The translations under genes and the position numbers were made by a program. The notes below the pieces were generated by a model. The model was not told where the DNA came from. It searched no databases and was given only the letters and a program-made list of their open reading frames with translations. This document shows positions 41,559 through 50,127 of a DNA stretch of 64,000 nucleotides, piece after piece. The stretch is taken from assembly GCF_014653155.1 (NCBI RefSeq), contig NZ_BNAF01000010.1:1-64000 (forward strand). The letters are read 5' to 3'. Source of the DNA: Sphingobacterium griseoflavum (GTDB lineage Bacteria; Bacteroidota; Bacteroidia; Sphingobacteriales; Sphingobacteriaceae). The number at the start of each line of letters is the position of its first letter. Within the stretch, counting starts at the first letter, position 1.

Positions 41559-43052
41559 TTATCCTAATTGCAATGCTTCTTGTGAGCGTTGACGAACTTC
41601 ATTGCAAAGAACAGGGTTTTCGTTCAATTTCTTGCCCCAAGAGGGTATCATTTGCCTAAGCTTTTTACGATAGGCATCGGATTTAGCACGTTCTGGAAAA
41701 CATCTTTTTAGCAGATTGATCATAATGGCTACCGACGTAGATGCGCCTGGCGAGGCGCCCAACAATGCCGCTATCGAGCCGTCCGCTGCCGACACCACTT
41801 CCGTTCCAAACTCCAAAATACCGCCATGTTTAGGGTCTTTTTTTATAACTTGTACCCGCTGACCAGCAACCTCGATACCCCAATCTTCTAACTTGGCTGT
41901 CGGCATGAACTGCTTTAAAGAATCCAGTTTATCCGAAGGGCTCTTCATCACCTCGGTGATCAAATATTTCGTAAGATCCAAGTTGTCTAGTCCGGCAGAA
42001 ATCATGGGCCGAATATTGGATAACTTTATAGATGCCGGTAGGTCAAAATAAGAACCTTTTTTTAAAAATTTGGTAGAAAACCCTGCGTAAGGACCAAAGA
42101 GCAGCGCCTGCTCACCGTCGATATAGCGCGTATCCAAGTGGGGAACGGACATAGGAGGTGCCCCGACGGAGGCCTTGCCGTATACTTTCGCGTGGTGTTG
42201 CGCAATGATGTCTGGATTCTTACAACGCAACCACTGACCACCCACTGGAAATCCGCCGTAGCCCTTTGCCTCTGGAATTCCAGATTTCTCCAATAAAAGT
42301 AAAGATCGGCCACCAGCACCGATGAAAACAAATTTTGACCTGATTTTGCGCTTCTCACCAGAAGAAAGATCTTTGATTTCCACTTCCCATTTACCATCGC
42401 TCTGACGCTCGATATCCCGCACCTCTTGATTGAGCGATAATCGGATGTTATCTTTTGCTTGCAAATGTTGAATAAGATCACGGGTTAGGGTTCCGAAGTT
42501 GACATCGGTGCCAATATCCATACGTGTAGCTGCGATTTTCTCTTCTGGATCACGTTGCTCCATCATTAAAGGTATCCACGATGCTAGTTCTTGCTTATCT
42601 TCTGTGTAGACCATCCCTTTAAAAAGGGTTTCTTTCGACATCGCCTTATAGCGGCTACGCAGGAACTGAACATCTTTCTCGCCGAACACGGCACTCATAT
42701 GAGGCACCTGACGAATAAAAGCTGCCGGATTTTTTAAAATATCATTTTCGACTAAGTAAGTCCAGAATTGCTTAGAAATCTCAAATTGCTCCGCGATATC
42801 AATCGCCTTTCCAATCTTCACGCTGCCGTCCGGCTGTTCGGGTGTATAGTTTAATTCACAAAGCGCCGAATGACCAGTACCGGCATTATTCCACGCATCC
42901 GAACTTTCTGCCGCGACGACATCCAAACGTTCAACGATCTCGATATTGATGTCCGGACTTAACTCATTAATCAACGTTCCAAGCGTTGCGCTCATAATTC
43001 CCGCACCAATAAGTACGACATCGACTTCAGATTTTTTCGTCTTTTTACCCAT
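41559..43052 (-). CDS. mqo: Malate:quinone oxidoreductase
   Basis: FAD flavoprotein of 497 residues on the inner face of the cytoplasmic membrane that oxidises malate to oxaloacetate and reduces quinone, bypassing NAD-linked malate dehydrogenase in the TCA cycle. FAD-binding GAGIMSATLG (16-25), the WNNAGTGHSALCELNYTP block that marks Mqo, FVFIGAGGRSLLLLEKSGI in the second half and LGASPGASTSV near the end are present. A -7 promoter box lies at 43070-43077. Divergent from fabG. Confidence 0.96.
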   Translation of the reverse strand: MGKKTKKSEVDVVLIGAGIMSATLGTLINELSPDINIEIVERLDVVAAESSDAWNNAGTGHSALCELNYTPEQPDGSVKIGKAIDIAEQFEISKQFWTYLVENDILKNPAAFIRQVPHMSAVFGEKDVQFLRSRYKAMSKETLFKGMVYTEDKQELASWIPLMMEQRDPEEKIAATRMDIGTDVNFGTLTRDLIQHLQAKDNIRLSLNQEVRDIERQSDGKWEVEIKDLSSGEKRKIRSKFVFIGAGGRSLLLLEKSGIPEAKGYGGFPVGGQWLRCKNPDIIAQHHAKVYGKASVGAPPMSVPHLDTRYIDGEQALLFGPYAGFSTKFLKKGSYFDLPASIKLSNIRPMISAGLDNLDLTKYLITEVMKSPSDKLDSLKQFMPTAKLEDWGIEVAGQRVQVIKKDPKHGGILEFGTEVVSAADGSIAALLGASPGASTSVAIMINLLKRCFPERAKSDAYRKKLRQMIPSWGKKLNENPVLCNEVRQRSQEALQLG

Positions 43053-43069
43053 GATTTTTAAATTCCGTA

Positions 43070-43077
43070 CAAAATTA
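43070..43077 (-). promoter_or_regulatory. -7 promoter element of mqo
   Basis: On the minus strand this reads TAATTTTG, a match to TAnnTTTG, 17 bases before the mqo ATG. Confidence 0.5.
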
Positions 43078-43130
43078 ACATTCGAATCGGTTTTAACGCA
43101 ATGATAATGTCAAAATTCTTTCATTATTCC

Positions 43131-43216
43131 TGTCAATTTGCCAATCGCGATTCATCACGATATGGCAGGCTGCGCTCCTATTTACTCATCAAAAATCCGC
43201 ATTGGCAGGATTGACA
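43131..43216. repeat. Spaced inverted repeat in the mqo-fabG divergent region
   Basis: TGTCAATTTGCCAAT (43131-43145) and ATTGGCAGGATTGACA (43201-43216) are complementary over ATTGGCA and ATTGACA, differing only by one base in the middle. The arms are 55 bases apart. A third TGGCAGG lies at 43163-43169. The arrangement between two divergent promoters fits a regulator that bridges two sites. Confidence 0.55.
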
Positions 43217-43288
43217 AAAAATAAATTGTGATAATTTCCGAATATTTAACATTTTTGTGGATTAGTTCAAAAGGAAACTCGTAATAAA

Positions 43289-44032
43289 ATGAAATTATTA
43301 GAAGGCAAAACAGCGCTCGTTACAGGAGCATCCAAAGGCATCGGCAGAAAAATTGCGGAAGTTTTTGCGCAACATGGAGCGAACGTCGCATTTACATACT
43401 TATCTTCCGTGGAGAAAGGCCAGGCGCTAGCGAGCGAGCTTGAAGCTTTTGGCACGAAGGTTAAAGGCTACCGCTCTGATGCTTCGCAATTTTTGGAAGC
43501 CGAGAAGCTTATTGAAGAGATCGTTAAGGAGTTTGGCACGATCGACGTGGTTGTAAACAATGCGGGCATTACCAAAGACGGACTCTTGATGCGCATGACA
43601 GAAGAAAATTGGGATGATGTGATTAATGTGAACCTAAAATCCGTTTTTAACGTCACGAAAGCCGCTTCTAAAGTGATGATGAAGAACCGCAAAGGATCCT
43701 TCATTAACATGAGTTCCGTAGTGGGCGTGCAGGGCAATGCCGGACAAGCAAATTATGCGGCGTCCAAAGCAGGTATCATTGGGTTCAGCAAATCGGTCGC
43801 AAAAGAGCTAGGATCACGAAATATCCGAAGCAATGTGATTGCCCCTGGATTCATTCGCACAGAAATGACTGAAGTCTTGGATCCAAAGGTGGTTGCTGGC
43901 TGGGAGTCGAATATTCCTTTAAAGCGCGCGGGCGAAGCGGAAGATGTAGCAAACGCCTGTTTGTTTTTAGCCTCTGATCTATCCGCTTACGTGACTGGCC
44001 AAGTTATTCCGGTTGATGGTGGTATGTTGTAA
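43289..44032 (+). CDS. fabG: 3-oxoacyl-ACP reductase FabG
   Basis: NADPH-dependent short-chain dehydrogenase of 247 residues that reduces 3-oxoacyl-ACP in fatty acid elongation. Cofactor motif TGASKGIG (residues 11-18), NNAGIT, the catalytic Ser in MSSVVG, and YAASK (Tyr-Lys) are present, with the end YVTGQVIPVDGGML. Sequence closeness to FabG is high, but members with other substrates exist. Single-gene transcript with its own terminator. Confidence 0.93.
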   Translation: MKLLEGKTALVTGASKGIGRKIAEVFAQHGANVAFTYLSSVEKGQALASELEAFGTKVKGYRSDASQFLEAEKLIEEIVKEFGTIDVVVNNAGITKDGLLMRMTEENWDDVINVNLKSVFNVTKAASKVMMKNRKGSFINMSSVVGVQGNAGQANYAASKAGIIGFSKSVAKELGSRNIRSNVIAPGFIRTEMTEVLDPKVVAGWESNIPLKRAGEAEDVANACLFLASDLSAYVTGQVIPVDGGML

Positions 44033-44063
44033 TCAAACTATAGCGAACAGCAAGTAAATATAG

Positions 44064-44105
44064 CAAATGCTCCCAACGTCTTTCCTCGGGGGCATTTGTT
44101 TCTAA
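44064..44105 (+). terminator. Terminator of fabG
   Basis: CAAATGCTCCC and GGGGGCATTTG pair over 11 positions (one G-U) around a 13-base loop and are followed by TTTCT. It starts 32 bases past the fabG stop. Confidence 0.75.
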
Positions 44106-44198
44106 AAAAGCCGTACCCCTGTTTCATAAAACGCTGTAAAGAGCCTTCCCGGAAAAGCTGCCCCTATTTTTTCGCAGGATGAAATCCAATAATTGCCT

Positions 44199-44206
44199 TA
44201 TCTTTG
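44199..44206 (+). promoter_or_regulatory. -7 promoter element of the LuxE-like gene
   Basis: TATCTTTG lies 17 bases before the ATG at 44224. It overlaps the in-frame extension from 44179, so 44224 is the real start. Confidence 0.55.
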
Positions 44207-44223
44207 CAAAGAGAACGACCACT

Positions 44224-45198
44224 ATGCAGAAAAAAATTTTTGCCATTCACGACGAAGAGGAATTTAACAACGCAGCTTTAACGGTTTTTCAATTCCAATA
44301 TCACAACAATCCTGTCTATCAAAAATACGTAGACTATTTGGGACATGAACCAACATCGATCAACCATTACGACGCTATACCTTTCTTACCTATAGAGCTT
44401 TTCAAGAGCCAAAAAATCTATGCTTCATCCAAAACTCCCGATATCGTATTCAGCAGTTCAGGAACAACCGGTATGATCAGTAGTATGCACCCCGTCGCGG
44501 ATGTCGATTGGTATAAGGAAAGTTTTCGCCGTTGCTTCCAGCAATTCTATGGTTCGGCGGAAGACATGGCGATTTTAGCACTGCTACCATCCTATCTGGA
44601 ACGAGACGGTTCCTCCTTAATTTATATGATAGACGACCTCATCCGCCAAAGCAAGCATCCTGCATCGGGTTACTTTTTGTACAATCACGAAGATCTTTTT
44701 AGGACCTTGCAAAACTTAAAGGCCGCCGGAACCAAAACATTGCTGATCGGCGTTACCTATGCCCTGCTGGATTTCAGCGAAACCTATACCGTACATTTCC
44801 CGGAATTGACGATCATGGAGACGGGCGGCATGAAGGGCAAGCGCAAGGAGATGATTCGCGCAGAATTACATAACATCCTATCCACCGCATTTGGGGTCGA
44901 TCAAATACATTCGGAATATGGCATGACAGAGCTCTTATCACAAAGCTATTCAAACAGTAAGGGCCTGTTCAAATCGCCCCCATGGATGAAGGTGCTCATC
45001 CGTGATACCAACGATCCATTGACCTTGATCAAGAACGGACGAGCAGGTGCAATCAATGTCATCGATCTTGCAAACTATTACTCTTGCTCTTTTATCGCCA
45101 CGCAGGATTTAGGTAAATTGGTTGATGACACAAGTTTTGAAATCTTAGGTCGCTTCGATAACAGCGACATCAGGGGTTGCAACCTCTTGGTGCAGTAG
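44224..45198 (+). CDS. LuxE/acyl-protein synthetase-like protein
   Basis: Protein of 324 residues of the LuxE-like acyl-protein synthetase family (PF04443), part of the adenylate-forming fold. The phosphate-binding-like FSSSGTTG block near 75-83 and the later METGGMKGKRKEM and HSEYGMTELLSQSY blocks match. LuxE activates fatty acids for reduction in luminous bacteria; Bacteroidota copies have unknown acyl substrates. No luxC or luxD is near. Single gene between fabG and an NlpC/P60 peptidase gene. The function is only predicted. Confidence 0.85.
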   Translation: MQKKIFAIHDEEEFNNAALTVFQFQYHNNPVYQKYVDYLGHEPTSINHYDAIPFLPIELFKSQKIYASSKTPDIVFSSSGTTGMISSMHPVADVDWYKESFRRCFQQFYGSAEDMAILALLPSYLERDGSSLIYMIDDLIRQSKHPASGYFLYNHEDLFRTLQNLKAAGTKTLLIGVTYALLDFSETYTVHFPELTIMETGGMKGKRKEMIRAELHNILSTAFGVDQIHSEYGMTELLSQSYSNSKGLFKSPPWMKVLIRDTNDPLTLIKNGRAGAINVIDLANYYSCSFIATQDLGKLVDDTSFEILGRFDNSDIRGCNLLVQ

Positions 45199-45318
45199 AC
45201 GCTAACAGGGGTGTGGAAATGGATGATTCAAATCGTATAAAGCAGCTAACACGCTGATCGTCCACTGGTTAATAATGAGCTTGCTATATCGATCGATTTC
45301 ACACCAGTAAATTTTTCT

Positions 45319-45326
45319 TACCTTTG
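45319..45326 (+). promoter_or_regulatory. -7 promoter element of the NlpC/P60 gene
   Basis: TACCTTTG ends 5 bases before the ATG at 45332, so transcription should start at about the start codon, unless the real start is the ATG at 45338 or 45359. Confidence 0.55.
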
Positions 45327-45331
45327 CCTAC

Positions 45332-45874
45332 ATGCAAATGATAATATACCCCCTAAACATGATACTTCTCGTCATGCTGCTGACCGTCATGCCGACCCAA
45401 CATATACAGTCCTCGACGGATAACAACATGCAAGTTAATTTGCTTACCGATGTGTTCAGCAAACCGAAATTTGATGCCGTGACACAGCAGGAAGTTATAT
45501 CCTTCGCAAAGAGATTTATCGGCGTGCCCTATAGATACGGGGCAACAAGTCCATCACAGGGCTTCGATTGCTCGGGATACGTATATTATGTCTTCAAAAA
45601 TTTTGATATTGATTTACCACGAAGTTCTTCAGCCATAGGACAGGCTGGTAAAGAGGTGGATCTAGACCATGCAAAAGCCGGCGACATCATTTTATTTACC
45701 GGTACCAATCCGGCTAAACGTAGTATTGGACATGTCGGGATTGTACTTTCGAACGACCCTAGCAAGGAGTTACATTTCATACACGCGAGTTCTGGAAAAG
45801 CACAAGCGGTAACCCAAACGCTCTTGGCGGGCACCTACAAAAGAAGGTTTATGAAAGTAATTCGTGTGCTGTAG
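45332..45874 (+). CDS. NlpC/P60 family cell-wall endopeptidase
   Basis: Exported cysteine peptidase of 180 residues that cuts peptide bonds in peptidoglycan stems (family C40). The catalytic cysteine is C80 in GFDCSGYVYY, the histidine H134 in IGHVGIVLS, and the third residue H151 in FIHASS. The N-terminus (residues 1-28) is a hydrophobic signal. The start is uncertain because the promoter box ends at 45326; ATG at 45338 or 45359 would leave a shorter signal peptide. Confidence 0.9.
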   Translation: MQMIIYPLNMILLVMLLTVMPTQHIQSSTDNNMQVNLLTDVFSKPKFDAVTQQEVISFAKRFIGVPYRYGATSPSQGFDCSGYVYYVFKNFDIDLPRSSSAIGQAGKEVDLDHAKAGDIILFTGTNPAKRSIGHVGIVLSNDPSKELHFIHASSGKAQAVTQTLLAGTYKRRFMKVIRVL

Positions 45875-45982
45875 GTTCGTGCGCCGCGATCTCTCGATAC
45901 ACGCTTGCTGCATACACAACTGGGACTGACAATCTTGACAGCAAACGGACAATACGGGCGGTCGTACAACAAGAACATTTCG

Positions 45983-45990
45983 TATTTTTG
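45983..45990 (+). promoter_or_regulatory. -7 promoter element of the flavin monooxygenase pair
   Basis: TATTTTTG fits TAnnTTTG and lies 27 bases before the ATG at 46018. Confidence 0.45.
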
Positions 45991-46017
45991 ATTTACGTTC
46001 ATGCTTATTGTAGCGCA

Positions 46018-47040
46018 ATGAAAAAAATTGGTTTTTTATCCTTCGGACATTGGTCCGAATATGATGCTTATCAAACACGTTCTGCTGCAGACACGTTGCT
46101 GCAGTCCATCGATTTGGCAGTGGCTGCAGAAGAAATAGGCCTTGATGGCGCTTATTTTCGTGTGCATCATTTTGCACAACAGCTAGCTTCTCCATTTCCT
46201 TTGCTATCTGCCATTGGAGCTAAAACAAAATCCATTGAAATCGGCACGGGTGTTATAGATATGCGCTATGAAAACCCGCTTTACATGGTGGAAGACGCCG
46301 GAGCGGCAGACCTTATTTCTGGCGGCCGGCTACAACTTGGTATAAGCCGGGGCTCACCGGAGCAGGTCATCGATGGCTGGCGGTATTTCGGCTATGATCT
46401 TGCCCATGGAGAAACAGATGCCGATATGGGTCGGAGGAAAGCCTTGCTGTTCTTGGATAAATTAGCCGGTGAGGGATTCGCCCAGCCAAACCCCTACCCG
46501 ATGTTTCCCAATCCGCCTGGCCTACTATGTGTGGAACCGTATTCTTCAGGTCTCCGCGAACGCATTTGGTGGGGTGCAGCGTCGGATGCTACCGCCATAT
46601 GGGCAGCGGAACATGGTATGTACCTGCAAAGCTCCACATTAAAATATGATGAAAGTGGGAAGCCATTTCACATCCAGCAAGCTGAGCAAATTAGGCGTTA
46701 CAAGGAAGCTTGGGAAGCGGCAGGACACCAGCGTCCTCCACGGGTGTCGGTAAGCCGATCGATCTTTGCGTTGGTAAATGACCAAGATCACTTCTATTTT
46801 GGACAACAGGCCGGTAGCGTCGATAAGATAGGAATGATCGAAGCTGACAAGCGGGCGATTTTCGGTAGAAGCTATGTAGGTGAACCGGATAAGCTTGTTG
46901 AGGAGCTGGCGCAGGACGAAGCGATACAAGAAGCGGATACGCTCTTGCTGACCATACCCAACACGCTGGGGGTTGCCTACAACGTGCACCTCTTATCCAC
47001 TATCTTGCAGCATGTGGCACCTGCATTAAAGTGGCGATAA
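46018..47040 (+). CDS. LLM-class flavin-dependent oxidoreductase (luciferase-like)
   Basis: TIM-barrel flavin (FMN) monooxygenase of 340 residues of the bacterial luciferase-like family. Typical pieces: SLDLAVAAEE-like start of helix (SIDLAVAAEEIGLDGAYFRVHHF), IEIGTGVIDMRYENPLYM, VEDAGAADLISGGRLQLGISRGSP. These enzymes need reduced flavin from a partner and oxidise an aldehyde, alkane or sulfonate. Start ATG at 46018 (MKKIGFL); the in-frame ATG at 45988 overlaps the promoter box. Followed after 11 bases by a FAD monooxygenase gene. Confidence 0.88.
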   Translation: MKKIGFLSFGHWSEYDAYQTRSAADTLLQSIDLAVAAEEIGLDGAYFRVHHFAQQLASPFPLLSAIGAKTKSIEIGTGVIDMRYENPLYMVEDAGAADLISGGRLQLGISRGSPEQVIDGWRYFGYDLAHGETDADMGRRKALLFLDKLAGEGFAQPNPYPMFPNPPGLLCVEPYSSGLRERIWWGAASDATAIWAAEHGMYLQSSTLKYDESGKPFHIQQAEQIRRYKEAWEAAGHQRPPRVSVSRSIFALVNDQDHFYFGQQAGSVDKIGMIEADKRAIFGRSYVGEPDKLVEELAQDEAIQEADTLLLTIPNTLGVAYNVHLLSTILQHVAPALKWR

Positions 47041-47051
47041 AGCCGGCTGCC

Positions 47052-48137
47052 ATGATAAGCAATATTCGATTCAAAACAAAAATCGTTGTTATTGGTGCGG
47101 GCCAAGCTGGTCTTTCTGCTGCCTACCATTTAAAACGGTCTGGGATGAAAATCGGACGCGACTTCATTGTGCTCGACGATGCACCTGGTCCCGGAGGTGC
47201 CTGGCAGTTCCGCTGGCCCTCGCTTACGTTAAGCACGGTCAATAAAATCCACGATTTGCCGGGCATGTCGTTTTCAGATTCCTTAATCGCTAACGAACCC
47301 ACTGTACAAGCTAACCTTGCGGTTCCACATTATTTCGATCTATACGAACAGAAATTTGACCTGCAGGTATTCCGTCCCCAGCGCGTAGAACGGGTTACAA
47401 TGTCGCACGATAGGTTTCATATGGATGCCACGAGTGTCCGATTGTCTGCCGCCGGAATAATCAATGCTACAGGAACTTGGCAAAATCCCTACATACCTTA
47501 TTACCCCGGTGCAGCGCTCTTCGAAGGCGAACAGCTGCATACGCGAGATTTCAAAAGCGCCGATCGTTTTATCGGAAAACATGTGGTTATTATTGGGGGC
47601 GGCATCTCCGCCATCCAATTGTTAGACGAGATATCCCGCGTGACAAGCACCACATGGGTGACCCGTACACCACCGGTTTTTCAGAATGGCCCTTTTGATG
47701 ATGCTGCCGGACACCACGCCGTGGCCATGGTAGAAAATCGTGTACGCAATGGCTTACCTCCGCTATCAGTTGTATCCGTGACGGGCTTGCCTTATTCGCC
47801 TGAGGTGCAAGATATGGAAAGACGTGGTGTATTAAATCGTTTGCCAATGTTCACTTCAATCACGCCAACAGGTGTTAAATGGGATGATGGTAGTGAAATC
47901 CAAGCGGATTGTTTGGTATGGAACACCGGTTTCAAGAGTGCGCTACAGCATCTGCAGGAAATACTTCCTGTCGAGTCTACGGGAGGCATCCGCATGGCCG
48001 GAAGGTTAGCTACGATGGTAGAAAGCAACCCACGCATACACCTTGTCGGATATGGTCCTTCCGCCTCGACAATTGGCGCGAATCGTGCAGGCGCCGCAGC
48101 GGCAATGGAGTTACGCAAAACGCTTGGGCTTATTTAG
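47052..48137 (+). CDS. FAD-dependent monooxygenase (flavin-containing, Baeyer-Villiger-like)
   Basis: Two-Rossmann flavoprotein of 361 residues. FAD motif IGAGQAGLSAAYHL near 14-27 and NADPH motif IIGGGISAIQLLDEI near 178-192; the sequence FKSADRFIGKHV links them. It resembles bacterial flavin-containing and Baeyer-Villiger monooxygenases, though without a clear FxGxxxHxxxW. The GTG at 47031 would overlap the luciferase-like gene by 10 bases and is an alternative start. The pair may form a two-step oxidation, which is inference. Confidence 0.82.
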   Translation: MISNIRFKTKIVVIGAGQAGLSAAYHLKRSGMKIGRDFIVLDDAPGPGGAWQFRWPSLTLSTVNKIHDLPGMSFSDSLIANEPTVQANLAVPHYFDLYEQKFDLQVFRPQRVERVTMSHDRFHMDATSVRLSAAGIINATGTWQNPYIPYYPGAALFEGEQLHTRDFKSADRFIGKHVVIIGGGISAIQLLDEISRVTSTTWVTRTPPVFQNGPFDDAAGHHAVAMVENRVRNGLPPLSVVSVTGLPYSPEVQDMERRGVLNRLPMFTSITPTGVKWDDGSEIQADCLVWNTGFKSALQHLQEILPVESTGGIRMAGRLATMVESNPRIHLVGYGPSASTIGANRAGAAAAMELRKTLGLI

Positions 48138-48366
48138 CTATTTTATTAGTCTGCCAGGCTTAATTGTGGGATATCTCTTGTGCATAATATTATATAAGAT
48201 AGAAGGAGTGCTCAAGTTTGCCGATAAGCAATAACTTTAACAAGTATTTAACTATAAAATTGCGCGGTTCTCGGATTATAAACCTTAAATTTACAGCACT
48301 GGTCACAAAAGATTAGCACTTAGTTTTGCAAATACATTCAAAGAAAATACCCCCTATCCCGATAGC

Positions 48367-49428
48367 ATGAGCCAATCCATCAAATTTAGCAATATAAATA
48401 CTTTGTTTTCAAAGACTTTAAAACAGAAGACGAACGATTATTTTCAGTCGACTTCCCAAAAGAAAACAGGAAATCGTCGAATATTCATCAAGGCAACAGT
48501 TTTGTTAGCCAGCTTCGCTACCTTGTACATTTTACTGGTATTCGTGCAGCCCCATTGGTCTATCAGCATCATACTCTGTCTACTCTTCGGTGCAAACTTG
48601 GCGGCAATCGGCTTTAATATCATGCACGACGCTGGTCATAATTCTTTCTCGGATAATAAAAAACTAAATACCATCCTGTCCTACACGTTAAATCTGCTAG
48701 GCGGGAATATCTATTTTTGGAAGATAAAACATAACATTGCCCACCATACCTACACAAACATAGATGGCGAAGATCATGATATCGAGGTGAAGTTTATGCG
48801 TATCCACCACGATCAAAAACTAAAAAAACACCATTATTATCAACGGTTCTATTTTCCGGTTCTTTATGGTATTTCCTATCTCGCGTGGATCTTCTATCAG
48901 GACTATGAAAAATATTTTAAACAGCGCATGGGTGCCGACGCCGACAGATTTCAATTCCCGCTGCATGAAAAGATTATCTTTTGGACAAGTAAGGTTTTAC
49001 ATTTTTGCCTATTTATCGTTGTCCCAGTATTTGTCGTAGGGTGGCTACCGACCATCATTGGCCTATTGCTTGCAGGCGCGGTCTGTGGCATGAGTTTAGC
49101 AACCGTTTTCCAGTTGGCACATGTTGTTACGGGAACATCGTTTAAAACTATCGATGAATCGCGCGTCGCGGAAGAATGGATGGTACATCAAATACAATCT
49201 ACGGCCAACTTTGCTACGAGAAGCAAAATATTAACTTGGTTGTTGGGCGGCCTGAACTTTCAAGTTGAGCACCACCTCTTTCCGAAAATCAGTCATGTAC
49301 ACTATCCTGCATTAAACCGTATTGTACAGCAGACATGCATCGAGTACAATATTCAATACAATGAATTTAAATCGTTTTGGAGCGCTTTTCGATCCCACAT
49401 AAACGTCATCCATTCGATGTCCCGGTAA
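48367..49428 (+). CDS. Fatty acid desaturase (acyl-lipid/acyl-CoA type)
   Basis: Integral membrane di-iron desaturase of 353 residues. Histidine boxes: HDAGH (87-91), HNIAHH (122-127) and QVEHH in the third box, the last with Q in the first position, as in front-end desaturases. Hydrophobic pairs lie around 42-85 and 210-245. No cytochrome b5 domain is fused. It introduces a double bond into membrane lipid acyl chains, often in cold adaptation. Single gene; 229 gene-free bases precede it. Confidence 0.93.
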   Translation: MSQSIKFSNINTLFSKTLKQKTNDYFQSTSQKKTGNRRIFIKATVLLASFATLYILLVFVQPHWSISIILCLLFGANLAAIGFNIMHDAGHNSFSDNKKLNTILSYTLNLLGGNIYFWKIKHNIAHHTYTNIDGEDHDIEVKFMRIHHDQKLKKHHYYQRFYFPVLYGISYLAWIFYQDYEKYFKQRMGADADRFQFPLHEKIIFWTSKVLHFCLFIVVPVFVVGWLPTIIGLLLAGAVCGMSLATVFQLAHVVTGTSFKTIDESRVAEEWMVHQIQSTANFATRSKILTWLLGGLNFQVEHHLFPKISHVHYPALNRIVQQTCIEYNIQYNEFKSFWSAFRSHINVIHSMSR

Positions 49429-49543
49429 TAAATACGCTGTTCCAAGGTTAACTACCCTAAAAGTGGATAAAACACCTGTTTAGCAACTGGAGACGACACA
49501 AATCGTGGTATTAGCGTTATATTGTTAAAAACATCCAAATACC

Positions 49544-50014
49544 ATGAAAAAAATAGCAACTGATGAATGTCTTGTATCCCTACTTGGAGCGATCAGGCGC
49601 CGGATGGAAATTTACAGCGCAGCAATGGGCGTGCTGAAAATAAAAAACGAAATATCGCTTCGCAGTATTTTTCGCCACTATCAGGAGGAAAGCGCAGCTG
49701 CGGTCAAACAATTGACAGATGATCTAGGATTGGACGCGTCCGATTTAACAAGCGAAGTCCTATTCGATACGAGATCTTTTTCTATTAAGTCTGTTAATGA
49801 TTTGTTTTCAACTGATGTATGCAACGTTTTAGGTGTCTGCAAAAGTGTGGAAGAATTGTGTACGCAAGCCTATCAAAGAGCGATCGTAGCGTTAGACGAG
49901 TCTCGCCTGTTGCTATCGTTCCATATCCGCGAGCAAGCAGAGCAACAGTATATGGCCTCTCATCACATCAATACCCTGCTGGATTGCAATTTATTGAATC
50001 GTCAGGCAGTTTAA
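49544..50014 (+). CDS. Ferritin-like four-helix protein (DUF2383/PA2169-like)
   Basis: All-helical cytosolic protein of 156 residues with four long helices in the pattern LVSLLGAIRRRMEIYSAAMG, FRHYQEESAAAVKQL, ELCTQAYQRAIVALDE and FHIREQAEQQYMASHH. This fits the PA2169/DUF2383 ferritin-like four-helix group, often seen in stress responses. Clear iron-ligand ExxH pairs are not obvious, so iron binding is not claimed. Single gene, convergent with the large hybrid kinase. Confidence 0.72.
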   Translation: MKKIATDECLVSLLGAIRRRMEIYSAAMGVLKIKNEISLRSIFRHYQEESAAAVKQLTDDLGLDASDLTSEVLFDTRSFSIKSVNDLFSTDVCNVLGVCKSVEELCTQAYQRAIVALDESRLLLSFHIREQAEQQYMASHHINTLLDCNLLNRQAV

Positions 50015-50127
50015 GAATAGATAGCATACCATCAATTTGCGATCCTTAACATCACATCCTAGTTTTGTTTAAAAGAACCGATTTTAAGCCAAACTAAACG
50101 GGATCGTAAACGTTCAATCCGCGACAA

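Noticed and set aside
44224..47040. A lux-type luminescence operon
   Set aside because: Only a LuxE-like and a single luciferase-like protein are present, on separate promoters; luxC, luxD and a LuxA/LuxB pair are missing.
48043..48234. Possible small membrane protein after the FAD monooxygenase
   Set aside because: The hydrophobic stretch has no start codon of its own outside the overlap with the monooxygenase gene, and no promoter or ribosome site is seen.
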